A stretch of 7,198 nucleotides of DNA from Nanobdellota archaeon (GTDB lineage Archaea > Nanobdellota > Nanobdellia > Woesearchaeales > GW2011-AR15): the NCBI GenBank assembly GCA_013335235.1, contig JAAXVZ010000023.1, forward strand, positions 3,181 to 10,378, read 5' to 3'. The notes under the pieces were generated by a model, which searched no databases, was not told the origin of the DNA, and worked only from the letters and a program-made list of their open reading frames with translations. The translations under genes and the position numbers were made by a program. Position 1 is the first letter of the stretch; each line of letters opens with the position of its first letter. Of the stretch, positions 1 to 6,300 are shown piece by piece.

Positions 1-2
1 CG

Positions 3-758
3 ATCGGATGGTTCTTCATAATATTTGTGGATAAGATGATAGAGCACTACCTTGCGCCGCTTGCCTCCAAAAGCAATACAGACCTGGATGATCATTTAGT
101 GCCGCTATTAAGGAAGATTGTCAAATGGAGCCTAATCTTCATGGTCTTAGTTCTTGTCCTAAGCAACTTCGGATATAACGTGTCCTCGATTATTGCAGGG
201 CTTGGGATAGGCGGTCTTGCATTTGCGCTCGCAGCACAGGATCTTTTGAAAAACATATTCGGCGGCCTTGCCATATTGACAGACAAGCCATTCAAGCTTG
301 GAGACTGGGTCGAGATGGACAAGCACTCAGGAACAGTTGTCGAGATAGGCCTTAGATCAACCAGGCTCAAGACAGGGACAGGAGAGCTCATTACAGTTCC
401 AAACAGCATAATCTCAAATACTTCCCTTGTCAACTACACTAAAGAACCGCACAGGTCTCTCAAGATTGTGCTAGGCCTGACCTATGATATGGATGAGACA
501 AAGATAGAGAAGGCAAAGGAGATAGTCATGAAGATACTTCCGGCAATAAAGGAAGTGAAGAAAGACACAGTCAGCGTCTTTTTCACAGAGTTCGGTAGCT
601 ATTCTCAGGATATTGATATCCGGTTTGACACAACAACTAACAATGGGGCAGTCATGCGCAGGATAAAGGATGAGTTCAATCTCCGTGCAAAGAAGGAGTT
701 TGCGAAGCACGGCATCGAACTGGCTTTCCCTACACAGACTATACAGCTGAAGAAATAA
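3..758 (+). CDS. MscS-family mechanosensitive ion channel, 5' end cut by the window
   Basis: Small-conductance mechanosensitive channel protein of the cytoplasmic membrane, which opens under membrane tension to release solutes during osmotic downshock. The reading frame is open to the window edge. The residues before the GTG at 27 (IGWFFIIF) are hydrophobic and look like the end of a transmembrane helix, so that GTG is internal and the true start lies upstream. A second membrane helix follows (KWSLIFMVLVLVLSNFG), then the family's Gly/Ala-rich pore helix (GLGIGGLAFALAAQDLLKN, about nt 198-254), the FGGLAILTDKPFKLGDWV junction, and the beta domain with the conserved VPNS motif (about nt 397-408) and TSLVNYT. 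The C-terminal alpha/beta vestibule domain continues to the TAA stop. About 251 codons are visible, against about 286 in E. coli MscS, so perhaps only the first helix or two is missing. It is separated from the next gene by oligo-T tracts and shows no functional link to the pilin operon. The family call is firm; the subfamily is unknown. Confidence 0.93.
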   Translation: MGWFFIIFVDKMIEHYLAPLASKSNTDLDDHLVPLLRKIVKWSLIFMVLVLVLSNFGYNVSSIIAGLGIGGLAFALAAQDLLKNIFGGLAILTDKPFKLGDWVEMDKHSGTVVEIGLRSTRLKTGTGELITVPNSIISNTSLVNYTKEPHRSLKIVLGLTYDMDETKIEKAKEIVMKILPAIKEVKKDTVSVFFTEFGSYSQDIDIRFDTTTNNGAVMRRIKDEFNLRAKKEFAKHGIELAFPTQTIQLKK

Positions 759-761
759 AAA

Positions 762-785
762 TTTTTTTTACATATGTTCTTTTTT
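762..785 (+). terminator. Oligo-T terminator after the MscS gene
   Basis: A run of eight T (762-769) starts four bases after the TAA stop, and a second T-rich run follows at about 778-785. Archaeal RNA polymerase terminates on oligo-T in the non-template strand without needing a hairpin. The position right after a stop codon and before a new promoter fits a transcript end. Confidence 0.6.
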
Positions 786-808
786 ACTAAATTATCCATA
801 TCACAAAC

Positions 809-817
809 TATTTAAAG
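809..817 (+). promoter_or_regulatory. TATA box for the membrane protein gene at 839
   Basis: TATTTAAAG is preceded by an A-rich element (ACAAAC) resembling a BRE. The box centre is about 26 bases upstream of the ATG at 839, the usual archaeal TATA-to-transcription-start distance, so the transcript would be leaderless or nearly so. This geometry excludes the ATG at 824, which lies only about 11 bases from the box centre. Confidence 0.6.
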
Positions 818-838
818 TTTTTAATGCAAGGACAAGAT

Positions 839-1423
839 ATGAATTATAGCAAGGTGCATATTTTCCTTCTTGTTTCAGGTCTCTTGGCCCTTTTCTTGCT
901 CGGATATCTATATTATTTCCTTGTCTCTCCTCAATTTGCAGAGAAGCAGGAGATGAAGAGGCCAGAGGGTGGCTTGAGTTTCTCGCATATAGCTTTTTTC
1001 CTGAATGAGATCGGTGCGTATAAATTGCATAAAGAGCCGTTCTCAGATAATTACCCTGTTGTAGAGATAAAGATCAAAGAGACTGGCGAGCTGTTCCTGG
1101 CAGAAATAATCGACGGCAACATATCTGAGGCTTCAGGCAAAGAGCCTGATTTGAGAATAATGCTTTCTGAAAAGAGCCTGTATCAGATAATAGAAAGCCC
1201 AGATAGCTTAGAGTCAGAATACCAAAAAGGGCAAGTGACATTCCAATTCATGGATGATGAGACACGCCTTGTCCTAAAAGGTTACAGATCATTATATAAC
1301 CCGAAGATGCCTATAACTGCAAACCTGGTCATATTTCCCAGGCTTGGCCAGGGGTTCTGGGTACTCAGTCTATTAATAGTCACACTGTTGCTTGGGATTA
1401 TAGCAGAAAAAGAAGCTATTTGA
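839..1423 (+). CDS. Membrane protein anchored at both ends, with a possible SCP2-like extracytoplasmic domain
   Basis: I cannot name this 194-residue protein. It has an N-terminal membrane helix (about residues 6-29) after K5 and a second helix at the C-terminus (about 173-188) followed by AEKEAI. Both ends are therefore probably cytoplasmic and residues 30-171 lie outside. The middle part alternates strand-like and helix-like stretches. Residues about 75-150 contain a DLRIMLSEKSLYQIIES segment, a short polar loop, YQKGQVTFQF, and then a DETRLVLKG strand. This order (strand, helix, G-x-[IV] strand, strand) recalls the SCP2/sterol-carrier fold, but the likeness is by eye only. There is one N-x-S sequon (NIS). 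The start at 839 is chosen from the TATA box spacing, and an AAGGA at 828-832 could also act as a ribosome binding site. The upstream in-frame ATG at 824 would add five residues. The 3' end overlaps the convergent minus-strand gene by 8 bases, with no clear terminator between them. Confidence 0.8.
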   Translation: MNYSKVHIFLLVSGLLALFLLGYLYYFLVSPQFAEKQEMKRPEGGLSFSHIAFFLNEIGAYKLHKEPFSDNYPVVEIKIKETGELFLAEIIDGNISEASGKEPDLRIMLSEKSLYQIIESPDSLESEYQKGQVTFQFMDDETRLVLKGYRSLYNPKMPITANLVIFPRLGQGFWVLSLLIVTLLLGIIAEKEAI

Positions 1424-1910
1424 TAAGATTGTATTTCTTCAGTGTGTCCTTGTAGACTTTGTAATCCTCAGAGTTCTTGAACTCTCTTATCTCTTCAGGA
1501 GGCAGCTTCAGCAGCCACTTGTTCTGTATCTTGAGGACAGCTTTCACATCTTCCTGGATAGTTTGGCTTTTATTTTTGCCAGCAGGGGCATCACTGTTAT
1601 TGCTGTCGCCTTCCTCTTCGCCGCCAGTCAGCCATCCTTTTATTGAAGAGAAGAACCCTTTCTTCGGTTTCTGGTAGGAATCAAGCTCTTTTTCCTCTTC
1701 CTTCTCTTCCTTATCCTGATCTTCTTCCTCCTCCTTGTCTATGAAATCCAGGACCTTTTTGAATATCGGCTTTTTTTCAGAATAATATTCTTTCTCCTCT
1801 GCAGAGAACTCTTCTGGAGCTTTCTTTGACTCCTCTACTGCTGTTTCTTTCTTCCTGTCTTTTAAGTAGATATCCATGTCAACATTGAAGTCATTGCCGA
1901 TTTGAACCAC
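1416..1910 (-). CDS. Acidic, Lys/Glu-rich hypothetical protein, probably cytoplasmic
   Basis: Unrecognised protein of about 164 residues, with no signal peptide or membrane span. It starts with a short ordered-looking segment (VQIGNDFNVDMDIYLKDRK). Next comes a long low-complexity Glu/Lys/Asp-rich stretch, probably disordered, carrying two amphipathic islands: KPIFKKVLDFIDKE and KKGFFSSIKGWL. After a Gly/Glu/Asn/Ser linker it ends in a compact, probably helical module of about 45 residues (TIQEDVKAVLKIQNKWL, LPPEEIREFKNSEDYKVYKD, LKKYNLIK). The amphipathic islands could bind a membrane face or a partner protein, which is inference. GTG at 1910 is preferred; TTG at 1913 and ATG at 1877 are alternatives. 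A GGGG at 1918-1915 lies just upstream. The gene is divergent from the pilin-like operon and shares its intergenic region, so co-regulation is possible. It is convergent and overlapping with the gene at 839. Confidence 0.72.
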   Translation of the reverse strand: MVQIGNDFNVDMDIYLKDRKKETAVEESKKAPEEFSAEEKEYYSEKKPIFKKVLDFIDKEEEEDQDKEEKEEEKELDSYQKPKKGFFSSIKGWLTGGEEEGDSNNSDAPAGKNKSQTIQEDVKAVLKIQNKWLLKLPPEEIREFKNSEDYKVYKDTLKKYNLIK

Positions 1911-1944
1911 CAACCCCGCTACTGGCCAGGAATAATTGTTGTAG

Positions 1945-1953
1945 CTTTATAAT
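1945..1953 (-). promoter_or_regulatory. TATA box with BRE for the minus-strand acidic-protein gene
   Basis: On the minus strand the sequence reads CGAAAGGATTATAAAG, a purine-rich BRE-like stretch followed by a TATA box. Transcription would start about 25-27 bases downstream, near 1922, leaving roughly 10 bases before the GTG at 1910. It sits about 20 bases from the plus-strand TATA box of the pilin operon. Confidence 0.5.
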
Positions 1954-1971
1954 CCTTTCGGGTTAGTTAAA

Positions 1972-1979
1972 TTTAAATA
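1972..1979 (+). promoter_or_regulatory. TATA box of the pilin-like operon
   Basis: TTTAAATA is preceded by AGTTAAA. The box centre lies about 26.5 bases before the A of the ATG at 2002, predicting a leaderless mRNA. This agrees with the absence of a Shine-Dalgarno sequence upstream of that ATG. Genes inside the operon use overlaps or GGTG-type ribosome binding sites instead. Confidence 0.65.
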
Positions 1980-2001
1980 CTTACTGACGCTAGTCGGATA
2001 C

Positions 2002-2430
2002 ATGAAAAAAGGGCAGGTGAGCATTGAATTCTTGGCAGTGTTCTCTTTTGCATTTCTTATGCTCATACCCCTAATAATAATCTTCTTTGATCAGACCAAT
2101 GAGATACAGGACGCTGTCGCAGAGAGCCAGCTAAAGAACGTCGGGATTAAGATTAAGGACAAGGCAGAGATTGTATACTATTCAGGAGAGCCATCCAAAG
2201 CGACAATTGAGGCAGATTTCCCGGATAACATAGTCTCTATCGTAATACTGCCTGCCACGCCGACAAAGGCGTCTGCAATAATATTCGGCTACCGTGGAAG
2301 AAAAAACAAATATGATACAATTGTTGTTCCATCTCTCATCAACCTTACAGGGAATCTTTCTATTAATTCAGGCTATCATATAATCCAGGTGACAAGTCAG
2401 GGTGGTGGAGTATTGGTAACAGAATCGTGA
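2002..2430 (+). CDS. Class III signal peptide pilin-like protein
   Basis: Small pilin-like subunit of 142 residues. The N-terminus MKKG|QVSIEF is a textbook archaeal class III (type IV prepilin-like) signal. Cleavage is expected between G4 and Q5 by a prepilin peptidase of the EppA/FlaK type, leaving Q at +1 and the conserved Glu at +5 (E9). A hydrophobic helix follows (about residues 10-30, ending LIPLIIIFF), which in pilins packs into the filament core. The remaining ectodomain of about 110 residues is beta-rich by appearance and carries N114-L-T and N118-L-S glycosylation sequons. It ends in a Gly-rich TSQGGGVLVTES tail. It is the first gene of the operon, probably leaderless, and overlaps the next gene by 4 bases (GTGA). 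Whether it is a major pilin, a minor pilin or a pseudopilin cannot be told from sequence alone. Confidence 0.9.
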   Translation: MKKGQVSIEFLAVFSFAFLMLIPLIIIFFDQTNEIQDAVAESQLKNVGIKIKDKAEIVYYSGEPSKATIEADFPDNIVSIVILPATPTKASAIIFGYRGRKNKYDTIVVPSLINLTGNLSINSGYHIIQVTSQGGGVLVTES

Positions 2431-2804
2431 AGGCGCAGATGAGTATAGAGTTCATGTTCATGGTAATCTCAGCTCTCATGATTGTGGTAGGGTTCCTTTA
2501 CATCTTTTCCGAATATTATAAAGACACACTGGCAGAGAAGAAACAGACAGTACTCTATGATTACGGCGTAAACCTGCAGCGAGAGTTCTTACTGGCTGAA
2601 GAGGCAGGGAAGGGGTATAGGCGCGGATTCACGCTTCCTGAAAATGTAGATGGGTTCCGGTTTACAGTATTCCTTGAGGCAAACACGCTGATGCTCAACT
2701 ATTCAGAAGCCATACTTTATTTTTCGATCCCGAACACAACAGGCAACCTGACGCAAGGGTATAACTTGATACACAATGAAGAAGGCCAGCTCACGCTCAA
2801 CTAA
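2427..2804 (+). CDS. Second class III signal peptide pilin-like protein
   Basis: Pilin-like protein of 125 residues. It has a very short leader, MKA|QMSIEF, with cleavage expected after A3, Q at +1 and Glu at +5 (E8). The core helix runs to about residue 27 (MVISALMIVVGFLYIFSEYY). The ectodomain begins with a charged helix continuation (KDTLAEKKQTVLYDYG), followed by beta-like segments and sequons N91-Y-S, N103-T-T and N107-L-T. The start is GTG at 2427, whose GTGA overlaps the previous TGA stop, so translation is probably coupled. The 3' end overlaps the next gene by 29 bases. Size and layout suggest a minor pilin or pseudopilin partner of the preceding protein. Family membership is well supported; the exact role is inferred from position. 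Confidence 0.88.
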   Translation: MKAQMSIEFMFMVISALMIVVGFLYIFSEYYKDTLAEKKQTVLYDYGVNLQREFLLAEEAGKGYRRGFTLPENVDGFRFTVFLEANTLMLNYSEAILYFSIPNTTGNLTQGYNLIHNEEGQLTLN

Positions 2805-3303
2805 AGCACAGATTTGGTATATAGACCTCCTTATAGGTCTTGTCATATTCACTGTAGCGATGGTACTCTTCTTCAAGTTTGCAACATCTAGATACCTGGT
2901 GAAGGACAACGAAGAAATATTCCCAGAGGTTGTTAGGCTGAGCCAGATCCTTGTATCTGAGGGTATCCCGCAGAACTGGACAGAGGAGAATGTCATAACA
3001 CCCGGGCTCTTTACAGACGGGGAAGTATCCATCCAAAAACTTGAGATGTTCTCGAACATGTCCTCGGATTATTACCGGCTCAAAAGGCTTCTTGCGACAG
3101 AGTCAGATTTCATAGTCGTCTTCGAGGAGCAGAACGGAAACAACCTCTCTTTCGGGAACTTCACTCTCGGAAAGCCTAACGTGACTATTGAAGAGCTGGA
3201 ATCAATCCAGAAAAAGGACATCTTCACAGTCGTGAGGTATGGTGTATACAGGCATGACCAGATAGCGGAGATAGTTGCCATGAAAGTGGTGGTATGGCAA
3301 TGA
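2776..3303 (+). CDS. Pilin-like protein with a variant class III signal (acidic residue at +6)
   Basis: Protein of 175 residues with a longer basic leader (MKKASSRSTKA) and then a QIWYIDLLIGLVIFTVAMVL core helix. If cleavage occurs after A11, Q12 is +1 as in the two upstream proteins, but the acidic residue is D17 at +6 rather than Glu at +5. The following 1268-residue protein has an Asp at the same place. The ectodomain is mixed and rather acidic, with five sequons (NWT, NMS, NLS, NFT, NVT) and a final strand-like VAMKVVVWQ. The ATG at 2776 is the only nearby start in frame and lies inside the previous gene (29-base overlap). No convincing Shine-Dalgarno sequence is visible, so coupled translation is likely. 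The ATGA overlap at 3300-3303 links it to the large adhesin-like gene. I infer a minor pilin-like subunit; processing is uncertain because of the variant motif. Confidence 0.83.
   Translation: MKKASSRSTKAQIWYIDLLIGLVIFTVAMVLFFKFATSRYLVKDNEEIFPEVVRLSQILVSEGIPQNWTEENVITPGLFTDGEVSIQKLEMFSNMSSDYYRLKRLLATESDFIVVFEEQNGNNLSFGNFTLGKPNVTIEELESIQKKDIFTVVRYGVYRHDQIAEIVAMKVVVWQ
3288..3293 (+). promoter_or_regulatory. Ribosome binding site deciding the start of the large vWA protein
   Basis: GGTGGT sits six bases before the ATG at 3300, but directly abuts the in-frame ATG at 3294. The spacing favours 3300. That start also gives the ATGA stop/start overlap with the previous gene and the leader MKKA, which matches the pilin-like pattern. 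Confidence 0.55.
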
Positions 3304-6300
3304 AGAAAGCTTTTTTTTTTACTATAGATGCATTATTTGCAGCAATCCTCATAATCCTCGCAATCATCCTTGCCACGAAGTTTTCAATCTCTGGCGTGAA
3401 CCATCCGCAGGTGTATTACTATTCAAGCGACATTGCAAGCTGCCTTTCTAATATTAAGGTGATGGAGCTAAATGACACGTATATAAAATCACAGATCGTG
3501 TCTGGGGTTATTGTCAATCCTGATAACAGCATAATTGAACAGATAGGAGAATTCTATGTCCTTAACAGGTCGGGAGATGCAGAGAACCTCTCGATGATAG
3601 CTTCCGGTATCATCCCTGATAAGTTCGGAATGGAAATACTCATCAATGGAGAAAAGACCCTGACTAGCGCAAAGTCCCCTGGCAGCGAGCTTGTCTCAAG
3701 CAGGAGGTTAATTTCTGGAATAGAGAGATATAAGCCTGTCAGAGGCGCGACCTCCAAGGTATTCCTGGAAGGCATACAAAGGAAGATGTATTCTTCCTAT
3801 GTATACTTCGGAGGGTTTGTAGGGCAGGGGAATGTTTCCGGTTTCATTGATGACATACCGCAGCAGGCAAATCTTACAGGGATGTCCCTAGAGCTGGACA
3901 GCGGAGCAGATTTTTACCTGTCAATCAACAATGCAGGATGCAACGGCCTGTTTCCAGGCGGCAATGAAAGCATGGTAGCGGACTTTTGGGACATAAGCTC
4001 ATGCAATAGCAGCATTATCCCAGGCGCAAAGAATAATTTTACAGTCACTTTTCCGGGTAATATCCGGGATTCATACATCGGTGGTGGTTCGATAAAGGTA
4101 GATTACTATACAGATGAACTCAGGAAAAATTTTTCACAGACAAAGTCAGTAGAATACATGCCAGATATACGTGGACTTGTGAATCTCTATTCCTCTTTTT
4201 TTGTCCCTGGTCAGCTCCAGAATATCACACTATATCTGCATTATAACATCAATACTATGAATGCAACAAACAACACCTTCTATGTCACTATAGCGAACAC
4301 TACAATTTTTAGGGACGGAAACCTATCTGGTGAAAAAACAAAGATATTGACTACAAGTAATATCACAACATATCTCCCTCTCTCTAGCCTGGATCAGGCG
4401 ACTGTCCCTATAAGAATTGGGTTTGAGAACGTGACTTTTGGGTATATTTATGAAGGAAACGCAGATGTCTCTTTGATAACAGATGTTTCCGGCAGCATGC
4501 TTGACCAGATGGGCAGTGACTCCGGCGGCACGTCCAGGACATGCGATGACCCAAATTTTAACCTGTCCACGACTTCAAGGATAAGTGTGGCAAAGTGCAT
4601 GGACAGGCAGTTTGTCACAGATATACTGAACATCTCCGGCAATCAAGTTGGACTGATATCTTTTTCCTCAAATACCTATACAGCGCAATCTGTCTCTCCT
4701 ACAACCGATTTTGTGATTCTGAACAGCACAATAACCAACTACACAGCAAGCGGCGCCACATGCACCTGCTGCGGTATTAATTCAGCAAGGATGATGCTGA
4801 CAACAGGAATAGCAAATATAACGCTGATAGGAAAGAATTCTAACTGGAAGTATAACAACTACAGCCTTGACTCTGTACCTGGCCCAGACCCATCAGGGAA
4901 TGAATGGTATGAATCAGAATACAGCAATGAGACACAGTGGCATAACGGGACAGCAATACTTGGCTCAACAAATGGCTATACCTACTATCCTGCAGTCAAT
5001 AAGGAGATAGGCTCCAATCTAACAGGCACCCCGCAATATGCAAACCTTTGGGAGTATTTTCCTGGCGATGTTCAGGGGGCGCCAAATGATTTTACATCAG
5101 CCCAGCTGAACTCAACAGGAAACACCTATGGAATAGGCGGCGCAGATGACGGGTGGGATTGGGATACGCAGAACGGTGCAGGGCCTTTTGGCAATGATGA
5201 CGATATAGATTATGCAGGGATATCTGGCGGAAGGCTGGAACTGGACAGCGGCACAGGCAGCCCTGTCAGGAATAGGTGCACGAACAATGATTGTACAGGT
5301 GCATATGGCATACTAATCAACATAACACAAACCCTATATGACGCCCTTGACGCCAGAGGAACTGCCACTATAACCTTTTGGTACCAGTGGCATGAAGAGA
5401 ATAGCAATCCTTTTGAAGACCCTGATGAGGCCTGGGTCAAAGCCAGGTGGACAAGCCCTACATCAGGAGCGCATTATCTTGGGACAAATGCAGATGGCTA
5501 TAATACTTGGAGCGAGCATGATGGAGCAGACAATACTGCTGATATAATCGCTGTTGAAAACCCAGATGTTGATAATTCAGGCACCTTCTCCCAGGACATA
5601 TCGGCATGGATAGAAGGGCCAGGGATGTATTACCTTGAGATTGGAGGGAAATTGAGAGCAAATGACAATGCAGAATGGGGCTATTGGAGGTTTGATGATA
5701 TCCAGCTGGCCATAACAAATGCAACTAATGCCTATTATTTTAGGAAGAATTTTACTATAGATGACCTAAGCCTGGTGCAAAGAGGGGTACTAAATGTCTT
5801 GTCTGATGAGCGCACATCGATTTATCTGAACGGGATTTTAGTTGACACTGATTCGAGCGATCACCAGGCAAAATACTGGAACAGGCATGGAATAATAATC
5901 CCTGGAGAACTATTTGTCCTTGGGAGCAATGTCATAGCAGCGGAGCTGGTTAACTCAAATGCCTCTGCGAAGTTTGACCTTGAACTTATAGGACTCAATG
6001 ACTCAAGAGATAAGGCTATGATGGTCATGACCGACGGCATGGCGACATATTATTGTTCTGATTTCTATGACAGTACAGGCAGCGGGACCAGCGGGACCAG
6101 CGATAGCATAGATCTTGAATGGGCAATAAATTCGTCCTGCTTTGCGCGCGAGAAATATGGGATAACTGTTTATGCAGTCGGATACAGCGACAACCCGGAT
6201 GAGGAGACGCTGCAGTCAATAGCAGAATGCGGCGGCGGAATTTACAGGAAAAGCAGCAACACAAGCGCATTAAAGGAATTCTATCAGGATGTTGCATCAT

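Noticed and set aside
27..29. GTG as the real start of the MscS gene
   Set aside because: The frame stays open to the window edge and the codons before it encode a hydrophobic helix end, so the gene begins upstream of the window.
92..799. Minus-strand open frames under the MscS gene
   Set aside because: They lie antisense to a firm gene and have no family features or promoter; they are by-products of the plus-strand coding frame.
824..826. ATG at 824 as start of the doubly anchored membrane protein
   Set aside because: It lies only about 11 bases from the TATA box centre, so it would fall upstream of the expected transcription start; ATG 839 fits the box spacing.
1477..1677. Plus-strand 66-codon frame with Ser/Pro/Leu-rich product
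   Set aside because: It is the antisense of the Glu/Lys-rich linker of the minus-strand gene, which explains its odd composition.
3294..3296. ATG at 3294 as start of the vWA protein
   Set aside because: The GGTGGT ribosome binding site abuts it with no spacer; ATG 3300 has a normal gap and an ATGA overlap.
4812..6000. Glycoside hydrolase or sialidase activity for the insert of the vWA protein
   Set aside because: The galactose-binding-like landmarks resemble accessory modules of such enzymes, but no catalytic domain or acid pair could be identified.
5210..6300. Several minus-strand frames and their Cys/His-rich products inside the vWA gene
   Set aside because: They are antisense to a continuous 1268-codon gene with recognisable domains and have no start signals.
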